From assembly GCA_964607675.1 (NCBI GenBank), contig CAZSLC010000020.1, forward strand, positions 1 through 34,474: 34,474 bases of DNA. The letters are read 5' to 3'. The stretch is from CAZSLC01 sp964607675 (GTDB lineage Bacteria > Bacteroidota > Bacteroidia > Bacteroidales > UBA932). Made by a program: the position numbers and the translations under genes. Positions 25,458 through 33,206 of this stretch are shown one piece after another. The notes beneath the pieces were generated by a model. That model had not been told where the DNA came from. It made no database searches and saw only the letters and a program-made list of their open reading frames with translations. Each line of letters opens with the position of its first letter. The first letter of the stretch is position 1.

Positions 25458-26390
25458 CTATAGTTTTATCCTTTTAACTTTCAAAGAATCGATATCCATA
25501 GTTCCAATACCAGCTTCTGCGGCATATTGAATATGTCGCACTCTGTCAAGTTGCATCTCCCTGTAATTGTTGAAAAACTTAACCGCTGCAGTGTCTAATG
25601 CCACAATATCTGTTGACATAAAAATAGCTTGAGAGAGTTGGACATCTTCCAATGTTTTCCCCTTCGGTCCATTTTGAGTCATTATCCTATATGCATCAAT
25701 AATATTTAATACAGGCATTTTATTTATTGTAGAACAATCTGCAATACATTGTGAGAGGTCATGACTGTGCATGTACCTTCTATCCCAAACAATCCCCATA
25801 AAATTTTTCATTGCCAATGTCATCTTCGCTGATGAGTGATTTTTCATGATTGGAACATTTATCCATACATCACAATCGAGTATTGCTTCATGAATTTTTG
25901 GATTTTTCATCCTTTTTGCTTTTGGAAGATCAATTTCTCGATAATACTTCTCATCGTGGGCAAATGCCACTTTAGCACCAGCATCACGAGCCGCTTTTTG
26001 AATACCACTATTTTCATAACACCCTTTCCACTCATCACACGTATGATCAAAGACAGTAACCTCAGAAGCCCCCACCCTAAAACAATCTTTAACAATCTCC
26101 GCTACAAGTTCAGGATTGGTATTTGCTGCAAATTCTGGAGCTTTATCCCACCCAATATTTGGTTTTATCGTCACTTTTTGACCTTTTTTGACAAATCTCT
26201 CCATCCCACCCATTGCATCTATTGCAGTTTTATACAGCAGAATAGGATCACCTCCCATTACAGCCACTAGATCATTCTCTTTTTCAGTATTCTTGCTTTT
26301 TGATGAGGCAATAATACTCTCACCTTTGATACTCACCGTAGAAGCAATTGCGCCAAGTATCGCAGTCTTAATAAAATTTCTTCTTTCCAT
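25458..26390 (-). CDS. DUF362 protein with twin-arginine-type leader
   Basis: A 310-residue protein of the DUF362 family, function unknown. Start chosen at 26390: MERRNFIKTAILG is a twin-arginine-like leader and the other in-frame ATG, 26414, lies in the promoter box. After the leader, the DUF362 body has KPNIGWDK, FDHTC, DVWINVPIMKNHSSAKMTLAMKNFMGIVWD and ALDTAAVKF blocks. Cys residues are scattered, with no ferredoxin motif of its own, whereas many family members are fused to one; here the iron-sulfur protein is the next gene, 3 bases downstream. That supports a periplasmic redox or metal-linked role served by the polyferredoxin. This is inference from context. Confidence 0.82.
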   Translation of the reverse strand: MERRNFIKTAILGAIASTVSIKGESIIASSKSKNTEKENDLVAVMGGDPILLYKTAIDAMGGMERFVKKGQKVTIKPNIGWDKAPEFAANTNPELVAEIVKDCFRVGASEVTVFDHTCDEWKGCYENSGIQKAARDAGAKVAFAHDEKYYREIDLPKAKRMKNPKIHEAILDCDVWINVPIMKNHSSAKMTLAMKNFMGIVWDRRYMHSHDLSQCIADCSTINKMPVLNIIDAYRIMTQNGPKGKTLEDVQLSQAIFMSTDIVALDTAAVKFFNNYREMQLDRVRHIQYAAEAGIGTMDIDSLKVKRIKL

Positions 26391-26411
26391 TTTAATTGAC
26401 TTTACTTGGCG

Positions 26412-26419
26412 CAAAGGTA
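26412..26419 (-). promoter_or_regulatory. Promoter -7 box (TACCTTTG) for DUF362-polyferredoxin
   Basis: The minus strand reads TACCTTTGCG, a TAnnTTTG match 21 bases before the ATG at 26390. A TTTG at 26445-26442 may be the -33 element with a 22-base spacer, placing it in the 3' end of the receptor gene. Confidence 0.6.
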
Positions 26420-26430
26420 ATAATAACTAA

Positions 26431-28896
26431 CTACTTTTGTTCAAACCCTGTTGAAATTCCGCTACTTCCCCCAACACGAGACGATTCATCAAGGTTTCCA
26501 ACATTTCTTCTTTTGGTTGCCTTAGACTGTCCGAAACGATAGGTAAAGGAAAGTTTTACCTTTTGGACATTATTTATTTGATTTATTGTATAATATCTAA
26601 ATCCAGTTTGATCTAACATGTGAATTGTATTTGACTGCGATCTAAGGAGATCGGTCACATTTAAGGAAATTGTTGCTTTATTATCCAAGAAATTCTTCTT
26701 AACACCTGCAAATAGAGAATATGCAGGATCTGCAATGATCGATGCAATTGGAATTTTCCCTTGTCCCCATCCCCCTACTTCTATTTTCCAATCCTTCGGA
26801 AGAACAAATGTTAGGTTTAGATATGCACTTGTCATAAAACCAGTATTTTGCAACGATGATAACGATGACTTGTTGTCAATATATGCACCAAAGATATTCC
26901 CATTAAAAATCATCCACTTAAAAATTGGAACCTCTGTGATAGAAAGTGCCGCTCCACACATATTCATAGTGCCAAAATTGTCCCATTTCATCAATTTCAA
27001 ACCAGTTGATTCCTCATAAAAAGAGTTTTGCATAATAAGATCTCTTGTATGTTGGTAGATAAGGGCAAGGTTCAGATACGATTTAAATCCGACCGAAAGT
27101 GAAAGTTGATCTGTATATTGTGGATTTAAATATGGATTTCCCTCCATAGCAGTGTTTGCATCTATGTACTCTCTATATGGATTCAATTGACTGTATCCTG
27201 GTCTTTCAATTCTTAATGCATAAGAGAGAGAATATCTCCAGTTTTGAGATGGAGTGTACCCAAGATAACCTGTGGGGAACACATTAAAATAATTTTTTGT
27301 GGTTTTATCTCCTGCTGTCTTCCAATCCCCTACCGAATACGTATATTCACCTCTGACACCCAACTTTACAACCCACTTTTGTCCGAACATTTTTGTTGCA
27401 GAAATATACCCAGCTGCAATTTGTTCATTGTAGATAAATTTGTTTGATTGAGAAGGATCTTTTACCCACTCCGAATCAATTAAATTCTCTTTTATTGTAT
27501 TATTGTCTGTATGTGTCTGCGCCCATTTCAATCCTGTTTCAAGTCGTCCTGTTTTCCAAAACACTTGTTCATAGTCTGCTTTTGTTGAAATGATATTCAA
27601 ATATTGATTTGAAGCAATTCTAAAAGTATCATCTCCGAATGTCCCTTTGGTAAGATCTACAGGTTTATTCTCTTGATAATTATTACCTCCAATATCATAA
27701 TAATAGTAGTCTGCATTGAAGGTTAACTCTTGTCCTTTGTTCTCGTCAAATTTGTGTGTATAGTTAAGGTTACCACCTATATTGTCAAAATTTGATTTAC
27801 TGATATTGTCACTCTTAATTCTCGATATAAGATTCTCTTTATAGTAAGTATCGGTAAATGAATCACCAACGCTACTATTATCATCTTCTCTGAGAGAGCC
27901 ATTAACTATTACCCCAATAATATTCTTATCATTGATAAAATAATCGTGAGTTGCCCTAAAGGTATGAGTCATACCAATATAATCAAATGCCATATTTGAT
28001 AATTGTTTATAATCGCTCCCCTGTGCAAATAAAAATTTCGAATCTGCTTTGACCCCCATTGAATTGTATCTTGGGCTATATGAAATAGTTGTATTGGTTT
28101 TATCAGATTTATATCCAAGATTCAAAGACCCGTTGGCTTGTTGGTAGTATTTATCAAAATACATCCCACCATATGTGGCTGACACCGATCCATTAAATCC
28201 TTTCATGAAATTCTTTTTAGTCTTAATGTTTATTATTCCGCCACTCCCCGATGCATCATATTTTGCAGATGGATGGGACATAATTTCAATTTTTTCAATT
28301 GAAGTGGCGTCAGTAGATAGCAGCAGAGTTTCTAACTCTTTTCCAGAAAGGTAAGAAGGGCGTCCATCAATCCACACATCCACCTTATTACCATTGAGGG
28401 TTACATTCCCATCTTTATCTATTGAAATACCAGGGGCTTTCCTCAACACTTCTATCCCGTTACTCCCTGCTGTTGTTACCGCCTCAGAGACATTCATCAC
28501 TAATTTATCAAGTTTTTGTTCAATTACTGGGACCCTACCTGTCACTACTGCCGAACTCAACATTGCGGCATCTTCTTGAATTTCTATCTCTCCAACATTG
28601 AGCTCTTGTCCGGCTTTTTTCGATATTTTTGTTTCAAATGTTTTATAACCAATAAATGATATTTTAAGGGTATAATCTCCTGTAGGGACATTGTTTATTG
28701 CAAAGTCTCCATTCTCATCGGTTGTAGCACCACCAACAAGTGTCGAATCAGATTTGTGGATAGATACCGTAGCATACGAGAGTGGACCCTTATTGGTGCT
28801 TTCAAGAATACGTCCTTTGACCACAACATCACCTTTGGCTGCATATAGAGAAAAAGAGATAAGAAATAGTACAATAATAGTGGATAATTGTTTCAT
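26431..28896 (-). CDS. Outer-membrane TonB-receptor-like beta-barrel protein with CarboxypepD_reg domain
   Basis: An 821-residue outer-membrane protein. Residues 1-19 are a signal peptide (MKQLSTIIVLFLISF...). At about 22-108 lies the carboxypeptidase-regulatory-like beta-sandwich (VVKGRILES, YATVSIHKSD, TTDENGDF, YTLKISFIGYKTF) found before Bacteroidetes TonB receptors. A plug domain follows at about 115-235 (VLRKAPGISID, VWIDGRPSYL, IEIMSHPSAKYDASG, GGIINIKTKK), then a long beta-barrel of alternating aromatic strands. The type matches the outer-membrane beta-barrel family rather than SusC; no SusD partner exists. The ligand is unknown. It lies 60 bases after the GntR gene without a good promoter box of its own, so it may share the ABC operon transcript and its repressor. 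Confidence 0.9.
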   Translation of the reverse strand: MKQLSTIIVLFLISFSLYAAKGDVVVKGRILESTNKGPLSYATVSIHKSDSTLVGGATTDENGDFAINNVPTGDYTLKISFIGYKTFETKISKKAGQELNVGEIEIQEDAAMLSSAVVTGRVPVIEQKLDKLVMNVSEAVTTAGSNGIEVLRKAPGISIDKDGNVTLNGNKVDVWIDGRPSYLSGKELETLLLSTDATSIEKIEIMSHPSAKYDASGSGGIINIKTKKNFMKGFNGSVSATYGGMYFDKYYQQANGSLNLGYKSDKTNTTISYSPRYNSMGVKADSKFLFAQGSDYKQLSNMAFDYIGMTHTFRATHDYFINDKNIIGVIVNGSLREDDNSSVGDSFTDTYYKENLISRIKSDNISKSNFDNIGGNLNYTHKFDENKGQELTFNADYYYYDIGGNNYQENKPVDLTKGTFGDDTFRIASNQYLNIISTKADYEQVFWKTGRLETGLKWAQTHTDNNTIKENLIDSEWVKDPSQSNKFIYNEQIAAGYISATKMFGQKWVVKLGVRGEYTYSVGDWKTAGDKTTKNYFNVFPTGYLGYTPSQNWRYSLSYALRIERPGYSQLNPYREYIDANTAMEGNPYLNPQYTDQLSLSVGFKSYLNLALIYQHTRDLIMQNSFYEESTGLKLMKWDNFGTMNMCGAALSITEVPIFKWMIFNGNIFGAYIDNKSSLSSLQNTGFMTSAYLNLTFVLPKDWKIEVGGWGQGKIPIASIIADPAYSLFAGVKKNFLDNKATISLNVTDLLRSQSNTIHMLDQTGFRYYTINQINNVQKVKLSFTYRFGQSKATKRRNVGNLDESSRVGGSSGISTGFEQK

Positions 28897-28956
28897 TGTA
28901 TTTATAAATTTAATAATTGATTGTTACTGTTATTAGTCGCATATTGGTAAAAAAAG

Positions 28957-29313
28957 TTACTCCATATCCTTTAAAATTGACGATAATTCGTCAACTGAAA
29001 TATTAAGAAGAGTGATTTTTTTTTGCAATTGGGGTATATAAGAGTCAATAAACTCCCTCTTTTGCTTACTCCTAATTGTTGATACTGCATTGGGAGAGAC
29101 AAAGTATCCAATCCCCCTCTTGTTGTATATAATATCCATATTTTGAAGATATTCGTATGTTCTCATGACTGTATTGGGATTTACCCCCAACTCAGCACCA
29201 TATTCTCTTACTGAAGCGATTCTCTCATCCTCACACATCTCCCTTGATAATATTTTATCACATATTGAATCTGCTATCTGCAAATAAATGGGTTTATGTG
29301 CATCAAATTCCAT
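28957..29313 (-). CDS. GntR family repressor, YtrA type
   Basis: A 118-residue regulator: N-terminal winged helix (YLQIADSICDKI, then ERIASVREYGAELGVNPNTVMRTYEYL, and GIGYFVS in the wing) and only a short C-terminal helical tail of about 45 residues, the hallmark of the YtrA subfamily. Such proteins repress ABC transporter operons in which they are encoded. It follows the permease gene by 2 bases. A matching inverted repeat stands over the operon promoter at 30925-30948, supporting autoregulation. A run of nine A residues on the coding strand (window 29016-29024) lies in the tail region. Confidence 0.93.
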   Translation of the reverse strand: MEFDAHKPIYLQIADSICDKILSREMCEDERIASVREYGAELGVNPNTVMRTYEYLQNMDIIYNKRGIGYFVSPNAVSTIRSKQKREFIDSYIPQLQKKITLLNISVDELSSILKDME

Positions 29314-29315
29314 TG

Positions 29316-30074
29316 TTAATATCTTTGATTTTTAATTCTAAAATAGGACAACACTAATAAAACAATAGGAGATAAACCTGTATATAAATAATATAAAATG
29401 TCGTATATTGTATTATTATCAATATCAGTAGATAAGAGAGCACTTATAGAGTCATCTGAGATAGTAGATGAAATAAAGATATGTGAGAGTATTATTGCTA
29501 CTAACATATTAATTCCTAAAAAGGATAAAAGGGTCTTTCCTGTCTTATGTTTTTTAAATAACAAATTACCATAGAGGGCAAAAGAGAATACGATACCAAG
29601 TGTCACAAATTGCTCTACCGTAAAGAGCTCTCTTTCTAAAATAGAATCCCATATCGTAGTGTAACTATCATTTAAAAAAGGTAATATCACCAATAGAGTA
29701 TCAATGGCAAGTAATAAAATAGACAACCCAATTACTGGAAGGAGAATGATATTAAGAGACATACTGATTAATTTTTCAAAAGCAGATACAGGTAATAGCG
29801 CATATATCACACCTTGATTCTTTTCATTGACATTGCCATATATCTTTGATGGAGCAATGAATAAGCTAATTAATACAAATGCAGTAATAGTAATGATTCT
29901 TATTTGTGGGGTAAATAGAGTAAAATCAAAAAAGAAGATATCGATAAGATAAAATACGAAATAAACTGCTATAAATGAGATGATTGTAATCCAATAATTA
30001 GATAAAGTATTTTTAGTCTCCAATAAAAACAATTTTCCAAATCTATTGATACTAAATATATTATTTGCTTCCAT
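29316..30074 (-). CDS. ABC transporter permease-like membrane protein
   Basis: A 252-residue protein with about six hydrophobic helices (for example around 28-52, 60-78, 105-135, 155-170, 183-203 and 225-245) and little else conserved, as in ABC-2-type permeases paired with YtrA-family operons. It starts 2 bases after the ATPase gene and ends 2 before the repressor gene. It should form the membrane part of a transporter with the ATPase. The substrate is unknown; related systems elsewhere respond to cell-envelope antibiotics, but that is not shown here. Confidence 0.82.
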   Translation of the reverse strand: MEANNIFSINRFGKLFLLETKNTLSNYWITIISFIAVYFVFYLIDIFFFDFTLFTPQIRIITITAFVLISLFIAPSKIYGNVNEKNQGVIYALLPVSAFEKLISMSLNIILLPVIGLSILLLAIDTLLVILPFLNDSYTTIWDSILERELFTVEQFVTLGIVFSFALYGNLLFKKHKTGKTLLSFLGINMLVAIILSHIFISSTISDDSISALLSTDIDNNTIYDILYYLYTGLSPIVLLVLSYFRIKNQRY

Positions 30075-30076
30075 AA

Positions 30077-30907
30077 TTATTGTTGATTAAATATTTGATT
30101 TATTTTTTGTTTATGAAGAAGCACACTATTGAATAATGCTTCGATGTTAACTTGACTCTCAATACCATCAGTATTGATCTTAACTTGACTATACCCACCA
30201 GGGACATTCTCACTATACAATGCATCTATATTTTTTATTGTATCCAATGAGAAATACAATTGTTTTGATATAGTTTCGAGTGAAGCATTCAAAACAATTC
30301 CCTCCTTGTCCAAAATGATTATTGGGTCGATAATATTCTCAAGATCCCTCACTTGGTGAGTGGATATTATTATTATCGAATCATCATTAGAATAGTTGAC
30401 AATGACTCTTCTTAACTGCCCCTTTGAAGGGATATCCAATCCATTGGTGGGTTCATCAAGGAGAAGAATTTGAGTTTGTAATGAAAAGGCAAAGGCAATG
30501 ATAGCCTTTTTTTGTTGTCCGTATGAGAGGTGCGTAAATAGAGAATTCTGATCTATTTCGAAAATATCAATTATTTCATTAAAAATAGAGGGACTATAAT
30601 TGGGATAAAATTTACCATACTCGTTTGCAAAAGAACCCACCTTAATAGCTGGCCCTACAAAATTTTCGGCAACGTAATAGATATTCTTCAAAAAATTGGG
30701 TTCTCTCTTATATGAGGATGAATTGTCAATCAAACAACTTCCTTTGTCTGCTTTCAACAGACCAGCAATAATCTTAAGAAGAGTACTCTTCCCAACCCCG
30801 TTCTGACCTAATAAGCCATAAACATTCCCTCTGCTTAGCGATAAACTGATGTTATCAAAGACTTTATGCTTTGAGTAACTAAATCTTAAATCTTCAATCT
30901 TAATCAT
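30077..30907 (-). CDS. ABC transporter ATP-binding protein
   Basis: A 276-residue ATPase: Walker A GQNGVGKS (34-41), signature LSYGQ (127-131), Walker B LLLDEP (148-153) with D-loop GLD, and H-loop His184 in STHQV. The signature's second residue is Tyr rather than the common Ser-Gly form's Ser-Gly-Gly pattern, as often in YtrB/EcsA-like exporters. About 85 residues after the H-loop form a small C-terminal domain. It is the first gene of the ABC-permease-GntR unit, with a well-formed promoter and operator just upstream, so expression is probably repressed until an inducer reaches the regulator. Confidence 0.93.
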   Translation of the reverse strand: MIKIEDLRFSYSKHKVFDNISLSLSRGNVYGLLGQNGVGKSTLLKIIAGLLKADKGSCLIDNSSSYKREPNFLKNIYYVAENFVGPAIKVGSFANEYGKFYPNYSPSIFNEIIDIFEIDQNSLFTHLSYGQQKKAIIAFAFSLQTQILLLDEPTNGLDIPSKGQLRRVIVNYSNDDSIIIISTHQVRDLENIIDPIIILDKEGIVLNASLETISKQLYFSLDTIKNIDALYSENVPGGYSQVKINTDGIESQVNIEALFNSVLLHKQKINQIFNQQ

Positions 30908-30924
30908 AATTACATATTATTTTG

Positions 30925-30948
30925 CGTGTATTAGTACATTAGTACACT
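30925..30948. promoter_or_regulatory. Probable YtrA/GntR operator at the ABC operon promoter
   Basis: On the minus strand AGTGTA (30948-30943), 12 bases, then TACACG (30930-30925): an inverted repeat like the AGTGTA-N-TACACT operators of YtrA regulators. The centre also holds a direct repeat of TTAGTACA read on the plus strand. It starts two bases after the -7 box, so a bound repressor would cover the transcription start. Confidence 0.78.
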
Positions 30949-30949
30949 G

Positions 30950-30980
30950 CAAAAGTAATTATGATTTTTAAATTACCAAA
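30950..30980 (-). promoter_or_regulatory. Promoter of the ABC-permease-GntR operon (TTTG-N19-TACTTTTG)
   Basis: Minus strand: -33 element TTTG at 30980-30977, 19-base spacer, -7 box TACTTTTG at 30957-30950. This fits the full Bacteroidetes consensus in both boxes and spacing and is the best promoter in the window. The ATG is 42 bases downstream, with the operator between. Confidence 0.8.
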
Positions 30981-30998
30981 AAAAAATAATTATTTTTT
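30981..30998. repeat. A/T-only perfect palindrome at the folD stop
   Basis: A6-TAATTA-T6 forms an 18-base perfect palindrome overlapping the folD stop codon (30990-30992) and abutting the ABC promoter -33 element. It has no G:C pair, so it is at best a weak terminator; as an A-tract it might also help the promoter. Confidence 0.4.
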
Positions 30999-31862
30999 AA
31001 GTTGCTTTGCCAAAAGGGTATTTCTCATGAGAGAGATAATGGTCATAGGGCCCACACCACCCGGAACGGGGGTTATATAGGAGCATTTAGGGGCAACGCT
31101 ATCAAAATCGACATCTCCTACTATTTTATATCCTTTGTCACTATTGTCATTTACCCTTGTAATACCTACATCAATCACCACAGCCCCCTCTTTTACCATA
31201 TCTGCTTTGAGAAAATGTGGAGAGCCAATGGCTGCTATTATAATATCTGCTTGTAAAGTGAATTCTTTGATATTTTTAGTTCTTGAGTGGCACAAAGATA
31301 CTGTGCAATCACCTGGATAACTTTTTTGAGATAATATGTTTGCAATAGGTCTTCCGACAATATTACTACGTCCTAAAACTACACAATGTTTCCCTGCGGT
31401 TTCAATTTTATAATGCTCAAGGAGAGCTATGATTCCAAAAGGTGTAGCTGAAATAAATGTAGGCTCGCCAAGCATCAGCCTACCGATATTGACAGGATTG
31501 AAACCATCAACGTCTTTTGAAGGGTCAATAGTATTAACTACTTTTTTCTCATCAATATGTTTGGGAAGAGGCAGTTGCACAATGAATCCATCGACATCAG
31601 AATCATTGTTTAGCTCCACTATTTTATCGAGTAAAAATTGTTCTGTAATATCAGCTGGATATTGGAGAAGGGTTGACTTGAATCCCACTTGCATACACGA
31701 TTTTTCTTTGTTAGCTACATAAGTACGGCTTGCACCATCCTCACCAACTAAAACAGCCACCAAATGGGGCCTTTTTTCACCTTTTGCTACAAGTTGTTCA
31801 ACTTCTTGAGCAATTTCTAATTTAAGAGCTTTTGCCGTCTCTTTACCATCTAATATTGTCAT
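30990..31862 (-). CDS. folD: Methylenetetrahydrofolate dehydrogenase/cyclohydrolase FolD
   Basis: Bifunctional one-carbon enzyme that oxidises 5,10-methylene-tetrahydrofolate to the methenyl form and hydrolyses it to 10-formyl-tetrahydrofolate. The 290-residue product has Tyr48 and Lys52 in YVANK (the catalytic YxxxK), QLPLPKH, the nucleotide-binding VVLGRSNIVGRP, and TPVPGGVGPMT near the C terminus. Length and motifs are normal. It is last in lysA-ffh-folD, 5 bases after ffh. Confidence 0.97.
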   Translation of the reverse strand: MTILDGKETAKALKLEIAQEVEQLVAKGEKRPHLVAVLVGEDGASRTYVANKEKSCMQVGFKSTLLQYPADITEQFLLDKIVELNNDSDVDGFIVQLPLPKHIDEKKVVNTIDPSKDVDGFNPVNIGRLMLGEPTFISATPFGIIALLEHYKIETAGKHCVVLGRSNIVGRPIANILSQKSYPGDCTVSLCHSRTKNIKEFTLQADIIIAAIGSPHFLKADMVKEGAVVIDVGITRVNDNSDKGYKIVGDVDFDSVAPKCSYITPVPGGVGPMTIISLMRNTLLAKQLKK

Positions 31863-31867
31863 AATAA

Positions 31868-33202
31868 TTATTTTTTACGCATTGATTTCATTTTCTGCAT
31901 TGCCCCTCTTGCTCCTCCACCTGCTACATTTTTCATTACTTTTCTGGTATCATCAAATTGTTTGAGAAGTTTGTTGACCTCAGCAACTGAGGTACCACTC
32001 CCCTCTGCAATTCTTTTTCTTCTGCTACCATTGATAATTGCAGGGCTCTCTCTCTCTTCCAATGTCATTGATAATATAATTGCCTCTATCCCTTTAAAGG
32101 AGGAATTATCCATATCTACATCTTTTATTGCCTTTCCAACACCAGGGATCATAGAGGCCAACTCTTTAATATTACCCATTTTTTTAATTTGTTGGATTTG
32201 TTGGTAAAAGTCTGATAGGGTAAATTGGTCCTTAGCAAGTTTCTTCGCAAGTTTTCTTGCCTCCTCTTCATCGTATTGCTCTTGTGCCTTTTCTACAAGT
32301 GAAACGACATCACCCATTCCAAGGATCCTGTCTGCAATACGATTGGGATGGAATACATCAAGGGCTTCCATCTTCTCTCCAGAAGAGATAAATTTGATAG
32401 GTTTATTGACAATTGCCTTGATTGAAAGGGCTGCCCCACCTCTTGTGTCGCCATCCATTTTAGTAAGGACAACACCATCAAAGTCAAGTCTATCATTGAA
32501 AGTTTTCGCAGTCTCAACAGCATCTTGACCAGTCATTGCATCCACTACAAATAGTGTTTCGGTTGGGTTTACTGCTTTTTTGATATTTGCAATTTCTCTC
32601 ATCATGGTCTCATCGACTGCAAGACGACCAGCTGTATCTATGATTACAAGTGAATATCCCTCTTGCTTTGCCTTAGAAATGGCCTCTTTTGCTATCTTGA
32701 CTGGATCTTTGCACCCCTCCTCTGTATATACAGGGACATCGATTTGTCCTCCAAGCACTTTTAGTTGTTCGATTGCTGCTGGACGATATACGTCACCAGC
32801 AACGAGCATCACTTTCAGCCCCCTTTTGTTTTTACAATTAAGTGCAAGTTTTCCTGAAAAGGTAGTTTTACCTGAACCTTGTAACCCTGAAATCAATATC
32901 ACCCCTGGATTCCCTTTTACATTGATATCAGAAGCTTCACTCCCCATCAATAATGCAAGCTCATCATGAACTATTTTTACCATCATCTGGTCAGGACGAA
33001 CAGCTTTGAGGACATCCTGCCCCATAGCCTTTTGCTTAACATCATCACAAAATGTCTTAGCTATCTTATAACTTACGTCGGCATCGAGTAACGCCCGCCT
33101 CACCTCTTTTAAAGTCTCTGCAACATTTATTTCGGTAATCCTCCCCTGCCCTTTAATCAATTTAAAGGACTTCTCAAGTTTATCTACAAGGTTTTCAAAC
33201 AT
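31868..33202 (-). CDS. ffh: Signal recognition particle protein Ffh
   Basis: SRP54 GTPase that binds signal sequences of nascent chains and delivers them to FtsY and Sec/YidC. The 444-residue product has the N domain, then the G domain with GLQGSGKTT (106-114), DTAGRL (189-194) and TKMDGDTRGG (247-256), and a Met-rich M domain ending in a basic KMKSMRKK-type tail. Length is normal. It lies between lysA (4-base gap) and folD (5-base gap). The 4.5S RNA gene was not seen in the window. Confidence 0.97.
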   Translation of the reverse strand: MFENLVDKLEKSFKLIKGQGRITEINVAETLKEVRRALLDADVSYKIAKTFCDDVKQKAMGQDVLKAVRPDQMMVKIVHDELALLMGSEASDINVKGNPGVILISGLQGSGKTTFSGKLALNCKNKRGLKVMLVAGDVYRPAAIEQLKVLGGQIDVPVYTEEGCKDPVKIAKEAISKAKQEGYSLVIIDTAGRLAVDETMMREIANIKKAVNPTETLFVVDAMTGQDAVETAKTFNDRLDFDGVVLTKMDGDTRGGAALSIKAIVNKPIKFISSGEKMEALDVFHPNRIADRILGMGDVVSLVEKAQEQYDEEEARKLAKKLAKDQFTLSDFYQQIQQIKKMGNIKELASMIPGVGKAIKDVDMDNSSFKGIEAIILSMTLEERESPAIINGSRRKRIAEGSGTSVAEVNKLLKQFDDTRKVMKNVAGGGARGAMQKMKSMRKK

Positions 33203-33206
33203 AGAA

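Noticed and set aside
25836..26270. Open frame of 144 codons on the plus strand
   Set aside because: It is antisense to the DUF362 gene, has no promoter or start context, and its composition is that of a reversed coding strand.
28931..28937. TATTAGT before the TonB receptor gene as a second GntR operator
   Set aside because: Only seven bases are shared with the operator at 30925-30948 and there is no inverted partner.
29016..29024. T9 run in the GntR gene as a frameshift or slippage site
   Set aside because: The reading frame is intact and A/T runs of this length are unremarkable in this base composition.
32580..32969. Open frame of 129 codons on the plus strand
   Set aside because: Antisense to the ffh GTPase domain, which is fully conserved in the true frame.
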